Positions 1-10,273 of a DNA stretch of 11,335 bases are shown here, in pieces. The notes under the pieces are model-generated. The model saw only the letters and a program-made list of their open reading frames with translations, was not told the origin of the DNA and searched no databases. Origin of the DNA: Dictyocoela muelleri (Eukaryota > Microsporidia). Position 1 is the stretch's first letter, and each line of letters starts with the position of its first letter. The DNA is taken from contig SDVU01000692.1 of assembly GCA_016256075.1 (NCBI GenBank), positions 1 to 11,335 on the forward strand. Direction: 5' to 3'. The translations under genes were made by a program, and so were the position numbers.

Positions 1-89
1 GTCATTCCCTCATTATTTATTAAACTGACTATAAATAATTCACGATACTTAAATTTCCATTCAAGAGTGTTAACCACTGAGCTATCTGG
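1..89 (-). repeat. tRNA-like repeat, left copy (inverted, runs off the window)
   Basis: Read on the minus strand this matches 4325-4420 closely. It holds a pol III A-box-like core (TAGCTCAGTGG) followed by the shared stretch ending in GGGAATGAC at base 1. Compared with the right copy it lacks about five bases in the B-box-like core (GGTTCGA), so it has no B box. The repeat may continue before base 1, so its true end is unknown. Seen: the inverted match and the A box. Inferred: descent from a tRNA, either as a SINE or as a repeat that captured a tRNA fragment. Confidence 0.75.
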
Positions 90-2841
<2,752 letters not shown>

Positions 2842-2843
2842 AG

Positions 2844-2849
2844 ATTAAA
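2844..2849 (+). terminator. Possible polyadenylation signal ATTAAA
   Basis: ATTAAA, the common variant of AATAAA, begins two bases after the TAA stop of the aminotransferase gene. Microsporidian genes often place the signal at or just beyond the stop. In AT-rich DNA the hexamer is easily met by chance. Confidence 0.35.
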
Positions 2850-3719
2850 GCTTTTAAATTTAAATTGATTCAAAATATGTTTATTATTTTAATTACTTAA
2901 TGATTTTAACATTTATTTAATGATTAATTTTTTAATTATTAATTAACCAATTGAAAATTATCATACTCTGGGACTCAGGAGATCCGGATTGAAGTTTAAA
3001 AGCATGAACTTTGTTTTATTCCGAAATTAAGTCATTTTAAAATGTAAATTTTTAATTTATATTTTTTATAATAACTTGATCTTAAAGAAATTATCTAATT
3101 GTACTTTAGAAACATGTTTTTTATCATTTTTTTTAATTCATAATCCTGTCATCTTGAGAAGTCAGTACTTAAAATGATATGTGTTATATTTCAAAAAAAT
3201 ATTTTTACGACTAATAACGAATTATTTCAATGCTATTCAACCTTTTTTACAAAAGAAAAAAAATCTGCAAATAGAAATGACAATATGAATCATTATTACG
3301 TGATTTTCAATAATATCAATATAAATTCAAACCCCGAGAAATAATCACCTTTAGACCTTTACTTAAAGATTGGATGTTAATGTAAGCTTTTTGACAAATT
3401 AACTTAAATGTGTATTTTCCAATTTTAATATTTTAGAAAGTTATATCTAAAACATAGTGTTGTAATTATTCAATTTAATATTAACTAGAATGAAATAAAT
3501 ATGAAAAGATAGAAGACCACAATTGTCTCTAGTATATTATAGGCTGAGAACATGCTTAAAAAATTATGATTTCAGAAATGAATGTTTATGATTATTATAC
3601 AAAAGAAACTCATATAAAATCTATTTTTATAAAAAATGATAAATTTTTATTTACTTCTGACTTTTAAAGATGTAAAATTACCAGATTTTTTTTGCACTCA
3701 CTATCCACAAGGTCATTAA
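2850..3719. other. AT-rich intergenic stretch, nothing recognised
   Basis: About 870 bases with stops in every frame, no tRNA-like boxes and no strong repeat that I could match to the rest of the window. It is the 3' flank of the aminotransferase gene and leads into the palindrome at 3720. Confidence 0.6.
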
Positions 3720-3970
3720 CTCTTCATACAGATGTGATCTGAATAAACCGAAATCATATTTTAGCTTTCCTTGATTTTTTTGCAAATTGTAGGCCACTTA
3801 TAATTTAGCGAAGCTTCTTTTATGATAAAATAGTAGTCATCACGAAGATACTGACTACATCATTTATCATAAAAGAAGTTCTGTTAAATTATAAGTATCT
3901 AAAAATTGCAAAAAATCAAGGAAAGCTAAAATATGATTTCGGTTTATTCAGATCACATCTGTATGAAGAG
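3720..3970. repeat. 251-bp imperfect palindrome (foldback or MITE-like)
   Basis: The left arm (3720-3839) pairs with the right arm (3852-3970) around a 12-base centre. The outer 60 or so bases of each arm match almost perfectly apart from one base in a T run. The inner halves have several mismatches and small indels. The outer ends read CTCTTCATAC and its complement. No clear target duplication was seen beside them. It has no coding capacity. It could be a non-autonomous foldback element or an inverted duplication, and its RNA would form a long hairpin. Confidence 0.85.
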
Positions 3971-4324
3971 CTATTGTGCTCAAAAAAATAAAAATGTTTG
4001 GACCAAAACCTTTTTTTATTTATAAACCTATTTTGTACCGAATATTAAGATATAAAAAATATGAGATTGGTTGTTTTATCATAAATTGTATTAAAAGGCT
4101 ATATCTTATATCATTATAAGTGTGGTGGAAATCAATTTATATGAATTATTTCGACTCAAAATAAATATTAATAATAAAAAGCTTTAGATTGATATTGTAT
4201 AGCATTACAAAAATGATTTTAGCCACTGTAAAACGCATGAAAAAATATTTTTTCTAAGAGTCAAGTCGGGGTTTGGCACTTTATTCTATCTGAATTTATT
4301 ATATTATATGCGAAAATGAATAAT
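3971..4324. other. AT-rich spacer between palindrome and tRNA-like repeat
   Basis: No open frame, RNA gene or repeat was recognised in these 350 bases. Confidence 0.55.
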
Positions 4325-4420
4325 CCAGATAGCTCAGTGGTTAACACTCTTGAATGTAAAATTTAAGTATCGTGGTTCGAATTATTTTAAATTCACCATA
4401 ATAAATAATGAGGGAATGAC
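4325..4420 (+). repeat. tRNA-like repeat, right copy
   Basis: This carries an A-box-like core TAGCTCAGTGG (4330-4340) and, 33 bases on, a B-box-like core GGTTCGAATTA (4374-4384). That is the spacing and order of an internal pol III promoter. It is not a working tRNA gene: the bases flanking the T loop cannot form the T stem, and no 3' acceptor strand pairs with the start. The 36 bases after the B box end in GGGAATGAC and match the inverted copy at 1-89. Best read as a tRNA-derived repeat (SINE-like head) or a tRNA relic within a larger repeat. Similarity beyond 4420 cannot be tested because the other copy reaches the window edge. Confidence 0.75.
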
Positions 4421-4549
4421 ATTAAGCGGTCATTACTATATAATTATAGTATAATATATAGTTGTTCCAGCGTGATATAGCTGATTAAGACTTGGTCTAA
4501 TCTTTTATAAATAAGCAGAAGGGACTCTCCTAGGAATGAGTGCAGTGAC

Positions 4550-4766
4550 ACATCTCGGCAAAAAGTAGTGATATATAAAAATTCATGAAAAGCCTCTAAT
4601 TACCTGTATCCTGCTGAGTCATTGATAAAACGAAGATCGCGTATACAGCCGGTTTCTGGGTAGCTTTCGAGTGACGTATTATAGGAACACAAAGAACCAA
4701 AGGTCTAAAAACATTGTATTAGACAACTCTCCGTGTTGACAGCTATGGATGTTGTCAACATGTAAT
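4550..4766 (+). repeat. Diverged interspersed repeat, solo-LTR-like, copy 1
   Basis: About 215 bases align nearly without gaps to the complement of 9778-9994. The best blocks are CATTGATAAAACGA (4620-4633), AAGAACCAAAG near 4690 and TCAACATGTAATATAT near 4755. By eye, identity is roughly two thirds. Upstream lies a TATAAATA box (4506-4513), and the shared segment ends in TCAACA, so a solo LTR of a Ty3/gypsy-like element starting near 4463 is one reading. No internal retroelement region or primer-binding site lies beside it. Both copies are old. The LTR label is inference; the repeat itself is seen. Confidence 0.55.
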
Positions 4767-4780
4767 ATATATATGTGTTG

Positions 4781-5076
4781 AAATAAAAATAGTAAGTATC
4801 TCCTCATATTTATAAAATTAATCTTAGATTTAATGATAAATTTTTAGAAAATATTGTATGGTAAATTATAAGAATTATTTGATTTTCTATGTTTTTAGCT
4901 ATTTTGTAATTCAACTTGAATTGATAAATATCGGATTAAAATTATTAAATCTTATATATTTATTTACAATCAAAATTCATTTTAGTCATATTAGTATTGT
5001 GGTCGTGAGCTTGTTTGATTTCTATAACCAGGGTTGAATTATGATGAGATAATTGAAATAACAAATTTTAAAAAAA
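4781..5076. other. AT-rich spacer, nothing recognised
   Basis: About 300 bases of AT-rich sequence with no open frame, promoter-like core or repeat that I could match. Confidence 0.55.
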
Positions 5077-5208
5077 ATCTCGGTACTCTTATGTCATTTT
5101 AACCTCCACTATGGAGTTAAATTCATTCTAAAATTTTGCTAAAAATATAATTTGGAAGTAACTCTATGATGTGTTATAAGAGAGCATGTGTTTGGCGTTT
5201 CATATCAA
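5077..5208 (+). repeat. Repeat family A, copy 1 (inverted partner at 5758-5895)
   Basis: Aligned to the complement of 5758-5895 this shares ACTCTTAT, CATTTTAA, TTAAATTCAT and AGAGCATGT in the same order and spacing across about 130 bases, with many scattered differences. With its partner it brackets about 820 bp, so the pair could be the worn terminal repeats of a short element. No coding trace was recognised between them. Confidence 0.6.
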
Positions 5209-5649
5209 CTTTTCAAGTTACCTCTAATTATATTTTATAGCAATATTTTTTTCTAATTTTTAAATTTAACATTAAATGTATTTTAACTGAAAAAAAAAAT
5301 ATAAATTGTATTATAATAATTAAAAACTAGCCGGGATTAAGATTAAAAGATCTCTTACAAGCAAAAAAAAATATTAAAATATTATTGTATTTGGTTCATT
5401 CATATATTATCTGATCTATACGTCATCTTTTTTTCACAATCATCCACAAGTTTTAAATTTCGATTATGTTTTCCTGTTTTTATGCGAACACCCTCTTTTT
5501 AATGGTTAATAGCAGAATATGAAAAATACTCGCGATTTTCATTTTAAAATTAGTTTTGCCGGAAAATTCCAATTTCTTATATTATATTTTTAAAAAAAAT
5601 CATGATATCCTATAATTCCTCCTTTTACTTTGATGAAAATATATATTGA
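5209..5649. other. AT-rich interior between repeat-family copies
   Basis: No open frame above background and no protein motif was recognised. If the flanking copies are terminal repeats, this would be a non-coding or fully decayed interior. Confidence 0.5.
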
Positions 5650-5811
5650 GTGTACTTTAAGAGTTTTTTTTCGGGCATATTTTTAGCCTTATAAATGGTA
5701 TATTGTGTATAATGATGATATTTTTAAGACGAGAAATGTCATAATTATACACAATTATGATTATATAAATGCTAAAAACATGCTCTTCCATAACAACTCT
5801 TAGATATACTT
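5650..5811. repeat. Imperfect palindrome made of two repeat-family copies
   Basis: The left arm (about 5650-5721) pairs with the right arm (about 5739-5811). The innermost part, ATTGTGTATAAT with its complement, pairs best. Farther out the arms share TTTTTAGC and TAAGAGTT with several mismatches. The left arm is a third, partial copy of the family seen at 5077-5208. The arrangement suggests head-to-head insertion or an inverted duplication. Confidence 0.6.
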
Positions 5812-5895
5812 ACAAAGGAATACATAAAACCAAACTTTAAGCATGAATTTAACCCTCTAACGCGATTAAAATGAGATAAGAGTTCCAAAATCTTT
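5758..5895 (-). repeat. Repeat family A, copy 2 (inverted)
   Basis: The complement of this stretch lines up with 5077-5208 along its full length. Its inner part also forms the right arm of the palindrome at 5650-5811. Only its shared sequence with the other two copies can be described; no element name is assigned. Confidence 0.6.
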
Positions 5896-5908
5896 CATAC
5901 TTTACATG

Positions 5909-5927
5909 GTCACGCGCTGCGCGCGAC
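5909..5927. other. Short GC-rich hairpin
   Basis: In a background of A/T this 19-base stretch is about three quarters or more G/C and folds into a stem of eight positions with one mismatch around a CTG loop (core ACGCGC and GCGCG). It lies just outside repeat copy 5758-5895. It codes for nothing, and its role is unknown. Confidence 0.5.
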
Positions 5928-6093
5928 ATAAAAGGCAAAAAAAGAAATTATAAGATTATGTGAAAATCAAACTCTTTACTCATTTAATGGTAATGTATTA
6001 TTTTTTATAAATATCATTTATTTTAATAAATAACCAATATTAATGGATGAATTTTATCTAAAATTTTGACTAATAGCTTAAACAACATTTTTG

Positions 6094-6100
6094 AAATTAA
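6094..6100. repeat. Candidate target-site duplication, left (AAATTAA)
   Basis: AAATTAA abuts the left transposon terminus at 6101 and recurs immediately outside the right terminus at 8081-8087. The match extends to nine bases (AAATTAATA, 6094-6102 and 8081-8089) if the left terminus is placed two bases inward. MULEs typically duplicate about nine bases. The AT-only sequence weakens this evidence, but the flush position on both sides supports it. Confidence 0.55.
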
Positions 6101-6227
6101 TAGTAAATCGTGGATTCGACTTTTATGACGAATATACGATTTTATTCGCCTGTTTATTCAAAAATTCATAATTCCTCAAAAAAAAATTCTGCAAATAAAA
6201 TCATGAAAATAAAATCTAAAAGAAACG
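6101..6227 (+). repeat. Left terminal inverted repeat of the MULE
   Basis: The segment begins TAGTAAATCG and pairs with the right end, whose complement begins TGGTAAGCCG. Shared blocks include GGATTCGACTTTT/AGATTCGACTTTT, TTTTATTCGCC and TTCTGCAAATAAA. Differences are mainly A for G or T for C in this copy. Weak similarity may continue past 6227. Confidence 0.85.
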
Positions 6228-6378
6228 TTGAATGATTTTATTTGACGGATACACATATAAGTTTATAAATAAAAATGGTTTTTATAAATATTGACGATGT
6301 GTTGACATAAAATGTTTGGGTCGTTTAAAAACGTTTGGTGATAATGTTTATGATTTCGCATCTCATTTACATATATGA

Positions 6379-7450
6379 GAGTTATCAAAATGTGAATCGA
6401 TTTGGTTGAAATACTGCATGAATATACGTTCTCTAACTACTAATGAATTACCGAGAGATATTATAAACAGATATGTAAACCCTAATAATGTAGGTGTTGT
6501 TTCCAAATTAAATAAATATCAAGATCTCAAGGATTCTATCACATGTCACCGCAAAGTAGCGAATTAAAATTCTTCTGATATTTAATAAGATATAAATCCG
6601 GTAATTTAATTACAAAAGCAGGCGAATCATTCATTTTTTACGATTCCGGAACGCCTTACCCTGAAAGATATATCATTTTGTGTGTTAATAGTAATTTTAT
6701 ACATTTAGAAAACTCTAATAATTGGATCTGTGATGGCACATTCAGGTCTTGTATGACTAATTTTTGTCAAAAGATATACAATTATGGGAGAAATAAGATC
6801 AAAAATGTATCCTTTGGATTATATATTAGCCAAAAAAATCAGAAAAAAATATAACCTAATTTTTTAAAAATTATCAGAAACTCTAAAAAGACATCCGGAG
6901 AGTATAATATTTGATTTTGAATTCGCAGAATTTTTAAGCCTGAAAAAAAAACACACAAATTCAAAATTTTCTGGGTGTTTCTTCTATTTCTCTCAAATAA
7001 TCTAAAGAAGAGTTCAAAAAGATTCCTTGAGGATTATTTATAAGAACGAAAGTAATTTTAGGGCGCGTGTTAAAATGATTCCGGCCTTTTCATTCTTACA
7101 TAAAACTTTACCACCATTAATGATTATTTTTTTTAGTTATACATTTCAAAAATTATATTTTTATGAGGATATAATTAAAATATAGAAGTTTTTCAAATGC
7201 AATTTTCTGCGTCTAGATTTAAATTATGTGAGCGTCTTCTCCTATGAATTCTGGTTGACATCGGCTAGGGTTTCTTCGAAAATTGCACTAACAACAAATT
7301 CTCTTAAAAAAGCATAGAAGTTTGAATTCTAATTTCCAGTTAGCTCATCCTAATATCAATACACTTTTAGAAGGAATACATATTGAGCATAATGTGGAAT
7401 CGATAAAAATAATATGGTATTTTACGAAGACTTGCCTGAGAGGGCTATAA
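6379..7450 (+). pseudogene. MULE transposase (FLYWCH/MULE type), decayed
   Basis: The transposase of a Mutator-like element would cut and rejoin transposon ends in the nucleus. Traces appear in order. 6379-6567 reads IWLKYC...RSLTTNELP and looks like the end of a FLYWCH-type zinc finger and the linker after it. 6579-6854, in another frame, reads YDSG, RYIILCV and WICDGTF, the first catalytic Asp being at 6732-6734. A third frame to about 7185 carries FDFE (second Asp at 6913-6915), GCFFYFSQ and RARVKMIPAFSFL, with internal stops. 7219-7317 reads YEFW...ALTTNS, resembling the family's ELWN...RTNN block. 7313-7450 in a further frame reads LAHPNINTLLEGIH, like the family's C-terminal CAHPNIW region. 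So at least three or four frame changes plus in-frame stops are present, and no product is expected. The start and N-terminus are unclear. Confidence 0.8.
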
Positions 7451-7816
7451 ATATGGATTTAACAAATATTATAAATAATTGTGATAGTTATAGCGGAGTT
7501 AAATTATTGATGGCGATAGTAATGCCTTAAAAATTAAAAGTTTTTCTGATTAGTTTTTATTTTTAACTTTCTTTATTTTATTGATTAGGCGATATTGATT
7601 ACAAACAATAGGCCTTTTAATTAACATTAATGTTAATTAAAAGGCTCATTGTTTGTAATCAATTAATTAATATCGCCCAATCAATAAAATAAAGAAAGTT
7701 AAAAATAAAAACTAATCAGAAAAACTTTTAATTTTTAAGCGAATTACTATCGCCATCAATAATTTAACTCCGCTATAACGATCACAATTATTTATAATAT
7801 TTGTTAAATCCATATT
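7450..7816. repeat. 367-bp near-perfect palindrome inside the dead transposon
   Basis: The left arm (7450-7628) pairs with the right arm (7629-7816), centred on CATTAATG. By eye the arms differ at only about half a dozen sites plus one 8-base extra piece (ATTAATTA) near 7662. They are about 97 percent alike otherwise, far closer than the transposon's own terminal repeats. The left arm starts exactly at the last stop codon of the transposase trace. It may be a young inverted duplication of transposon sequence or an inserted foldback element. Transcribed RNA would make a very long hairpin. Confidence 0.9.
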
Positions 7817-7949
7817 AATAGTCAATAAAAAAACTATAAATTGTGGTTTATTTAAAAAAATTTACTTTTAAATTAACATCTTATATTTTGTCAAAAATAT
7901 GCCTATCCATTATTAGATTTTATTTGAAACAGAAAGAAAAAATTATTTT

Positions 7950-8080
7950 GTCTTTTATTCAGTTTATTATTTTTGTGGCTTTATTTGCAGAAAATTCCAT
8001 TTGTAGGGGTTATGGATTTTTTCATAAATGGGCGAATAAAACCGCAGATTCGCCACAAAAGTCGAATCTACGGCTTACCA
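7950..8080 (-). repeat. Right terminal inverted repeat of the MULE
   Basis: This is the inverted partner of 6101-6227 and ends CGGCTTACCA at 8080. A 108-codon open frame that spans this region (7843-8169) is only the terminal repeat and its AT-rich flank read through, not a gene. Confidence 0.85.
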
Positions 8081-8087
8081 AAATTAA
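8081..8087. repeat. Candidate target-site duplication, right (AAATTAA)
   Basis: This is the matching direct repeat to 6094-6100, directly outside the right transposon terminus. See the left copy for the alternative 9-base reading. Confidence 0.55.
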
Positions 8088-8118
8088 TAAATATTATAAT
8101 TTCACTTTCACATTTTTT

Positions 8119-8686
8119 AAGGCAAAAGTTAAATATACGGACGGAGTGAAAATTATACGGTTGGAATGAAAAATCGGCAAGAGTTAAGTATAAGGTATGA
8201 GGGAAATTATAAGGTAAGAGGTAAAAATTATAAGGTGGGATGAAAATCATAAGAGCGATAAAAATTTAAATTTTAATCTTTTTTTAAACTGTGAAATTCA
8301 TATAGCGGGTTAAAAAATATTATAAAATGTGTTTTTATAAGGTGCCTTAAGGGTGGGTTTATTATAAGCTTCTTTTTAGGAGGTATTTTTAATAAGACCC
8401 CAAAAATTAACGATTATTTTCCCACTTTTAATCCACATCCTTTTAATTTTTCTCTCACCTTTTAATTTTTTCCTCTACTTTTAAATTAATATTTTTGTCA
8501 ATATTAAACTTTCATATGTTATCTACAGCAAAGTTCATATAATAGTAGCAAAAAATTTTACCTCCATCTTGTTTATTTTTTCCTCCATTTTATGGTTAAC
8601 TCTTATCAAACTCTACTCAGACCGTATAATTTTCCCTCTGACCGTATAATTTCCCCTCTTATGATCGTATATTTAACTTTTGTCTT
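8119..8686. repeat. Foldback built from ~20-bp minisatellite units
   Basis: The outer ends (8119-8139 and 8666-8686) are near-identical inverted copies containing CAAAAGTTAAATATACG. Inside the left arm (to about 8265) at least five degenerate units of about 20 bp follow one another, roughly AMGGTNNGAGGRAAAATTAT. The right arm carries the same unit in the opposite direction at 8625-8660, where two clear copies read ACCGTATAATTTTCCCTC-like, and worn units at 8430-8480 and 8560-8600. The centre (about 8280-8410) is unrelated sequence. There is no coding potential. The structure may be terminal and subterminal repeats of a non-autonomous element. Confidence 0.65.
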
Positions 8687-8701
8687 TTTTAATTATTGAT
8701 T

Positions 8702-8738
8702 TTTAAATATAAAATGTAATTTACATTTTATATTTAAA
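8702..8738. repeat. Short perfect palindrome
   Basis: Eighteen-base arms (TTTAAATATAAAATGTAA and its complement) surround a single central T. It lies 15 bases outside the foldback ending at 8686. No function is assigned. Confidence 0.8.
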
Positions 8739-9011
8739 TTTAAGTTTGTTATAAAAAAAATAAAGTACGCTGATAATTTATAAGGTTCTTTATCTTTTTT
8801 AAAAAAAATAAATATTCTCAATAAAAATAACCGTAAAAAAATATTAGGGCCAATTTTCTCTTTGACTGACATATTCTTGTTTTGAAATTAAATAAATGTG
8901 ATTAAAATTCAAATTTTAAACAGAACTAAATTTAAAATATTTTGGTATAAAAAGAATAATCGGTTAAAAAAAAATTAATTTGATTATAAAATTCGAAAGG
9001 GGTAATTGTTT
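8739..9011. other. AT-rich 3' flank of the proteasome gene
   Basis: No gene or repeat was recognised. It lies downstream of the minus-strand proteasome gene. Confidence 0.55.
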
Positions 9012-9014
9012 ATA

Positions 9015-9020
9015 TTTATT
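9015..9020 (-). terminator. Polyadenylation signal AATAAA of the proteasome gene
   Basis: On the minus strand AATAAA begins one base after the TAA stop (9024-9022). A signal at or just past the stop codon fits the short 3' ends of microsporidian genes. Confidence 0.55.
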
Positions 9021-9021
9021 T

Positions 9022-9615
9022 TTAACCAAAAAAATTTTCTCTTTCAACACTCGTTTTTTTTATAACTGCAATTCTAACGCCGCCTCCCGAGAAGTTGTCA
9101 CGTGAAATAGAACATTTTATACATTTCCTAGCTAAATCGACAGCTTCATCTTTACCTAACATTTCTTTATATTTAGAATCCATCAGACCATAGATATAAG
9201 CAGAACCACTACCACCAATAGCCCAATTGGATTTGAAAAGGCTACCACCTAATGAAATTTGATAAATTGAAAATCCATTTTCGTCATATCCTGCAATGAT
9301 CATTCCTGCAAGTAAATCATAATTATAAATTAATTTGCTACAAATTTTTGCCGCACTATAAACTGAAGCCAATTTTCCCGTCATAATCTCAATCTTTTTA
9401 ATTTCCTGTTTTATAATTTTTTCGATCATCTGAGTATCTGCTGCACTTCCAGAATGACAGCAGTAAATGTTTTCAGTAATTTTAGAAATTTTGTTGCAAA
9501 CTCTATCACAAATATAAGTTCCCATACTTGTTCTTGTATCTGCTGCTAAAATTATACCTTCATTGAATGACAATGCCAAGATAGTTGTTCCTGTTTTTAC
9601 AACACCAAGATTCAT
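9022..9615 (-). CDS. PRE3: 20S proteasome catalytic subunit beta1 (PRE3/PSMB6 type)
   Basis: Beta1 is one of the three active beta subunits of the 20S core in cytosol and nucleus, with caspase-like (post-acidic) cleavage. The 197-residue frame is complete and intronless. A 9-residue propeptide ends in Gly9, so autolysis exposes Thr10 as mature Thr1 (TTILALSF). Asp26, Arg28 and Lys42 match Asp17, Arg19 and Lys33 of the mature active site. GGSGS ends at Ser138 (Ser129), and RDNFSGG gives Asp173 and Ser176. CxSGSAADTQ at 53-62, AGMIIAGYD and VRIAVI mark beta1 rather than beta2 or beta5. Residue 54, mature position 45 in the S1 pocket, is His where human and yeast beta1 have Arg. The mature chain of about 188 residues is somewhat short at the C-terminus, which stops just after VERE. 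The ATG is preceded by CCC, supporting this start. Confidence 0.95.
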   Translation of the reverse strand: MNLGVVKTGTTILALSFNEGIILAADTRTSMGTYICDRVCNKISKITENIYCCHSGSAADTQMIEKIIKQEIKKIEIMTGKLASVYSAAKICSKLIYNYDLLAGMIIAGYDENGFSIYQISLGGSLFKSNWAIGGSGSAYIYGLMDSKYKEMLGKDEAVDLARKCIKCSISRDNFSGGGVRIAVIKKTSVERENFFG

Positions 9616-9618
9616 GGG
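9616..9618 (-). promoter_or_regulatory. CCC motif directly before the proteasome ATG
   Basis: The minus strand reads TTTAACCCATG, with CCC touching the start codon in otherwise A/T sequence. A CCC- or GGG-like motif just upstream of the ATG is a known signature of microsporidian genes and supports the chosen start. Confidence 0.65.
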
Positions 9619-9777
9619 TTAAATAAAAAAATATTGTTTAAAAATTAATTTTTTAAAAATATTAAATTATAAATCAATTTTAATAAATATTATTTATAAA
9701 TAATTTTAAAAAATTATTCTTAAAAATTAATAGATCAATTAAGAAGTATATCGATCTATATTATAAAAAATATATAT
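9619..9777. other. AT-rich 5' region of the proteasome gene
   Basis: Nearly pure A/T. It contains a small inverted repeat (TAATAGATC with GATCTATATTA, about 9729-9764). No further promoter motif can be argued from composition this skewed. Confidence 0.4.
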
Positions 9778-9994
9778 ATTACATGTTGATAGATCCATAA
9801 TCCCCAACTCGGATACTTGCCGACAACTTTGTTTTTAGAACTTTGGTTCTTGATGTTATACTAATACGTACCCCCTAATCTGTTTAGAGGCCCGCTGTAT
9901 ATACGATTTTCGTTTTATCAATGGCCTAGCCAGATGGAGGTAGTAATTGGCCTTTCTCATTGTTTTTAGTTTCATTATTTTTTCCAGAGATGTA
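9778..9994 (-). repeat. Diverged interspersed repeat, solo-LTR-like, copy 2
   Basis: This is the inverted counterpart of 4550-4766, aligned with almost no length change over about 215 bases. Weaker similarity may reach a TATAAAT box near 10074-10080. It lies about 160 bases upstream of the proteasome ATG, pointing the same way as that gene, so a relic promoter could in principle influence it. Family assignment to Ty3/gypsy-like LTRs is inference from the TATA box, size and TCAACA end. Confidence 0.5.
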
Positions 9995-10273
9995 TCGCCT
10001 CACCTATTCACACACCAAGGCGAGACCATATGTTTCATTGTAATTTCTCCAACGACTTAGATACCACCTTAAGATTTATAAATCCAATTAGTAAAAGCTT
10101 ATGGCATGTTTTTTATTTTAAATAAACTTAAAATCGCGATATAAATAAATATAATTAAATATACTGTTGTGAACAAAAATACTCTAGAGCGAAAAGGCAA
10201 CATTTCGAAGGTTAATAATAAAAACAACTTTTATAAATCATCATAAACCATAATTACTAATGCTTATACGGAT

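Larger units (their letters stand above)
6101..8080 (+). mobile_element. Degenerate Mutator-like (MULE) DNA transposon
   Basis: A unit of about 1.98 kb is bounded by inverted repeats (6101-6227 and 7950-8080) and flanked by a 7-9 base direct repeat, as expected of MULEs. Inside is a decayed transposase trace (6379-7450) in the plus direction with the MULE hallmarks CDGTF, a second acidic FDFE block and GCFFYFSQ. The stretch between the transposase trace and the right terminal repeat holds a nearly perfect palindrome (7450-7816) that looks far younger than the element. The transposase has several frame changes and stops, so the element is dead. The terminal repeats differ at about one position in five over the outer 50 bases, mostly by transitions, which implies considerable age. 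Confidence 0.82.

Noticed and set aside
4323-4395. A functional tRNA gene
   Set aside because: A- and B-box-like cores are present, but the T stem and acceptor stem do not pair and no credible anticodon arm forms.
7415-7530. Short open frame reading VFYEDLPERAIN... on the plus strand
   Set aside because: It resembles the NELP block of the transposase only superficially, overlaps the last in-frame transposase trace in another frame, and enters the palindrome.
7843-8169. 108-codon open frame on the plus strand
   Set aside because: It spans the right MULE terminal repeat and AT-rich flank, its translation is composition-driven (Lys, Ile, Phe, Tyr) and no family is recognisable.
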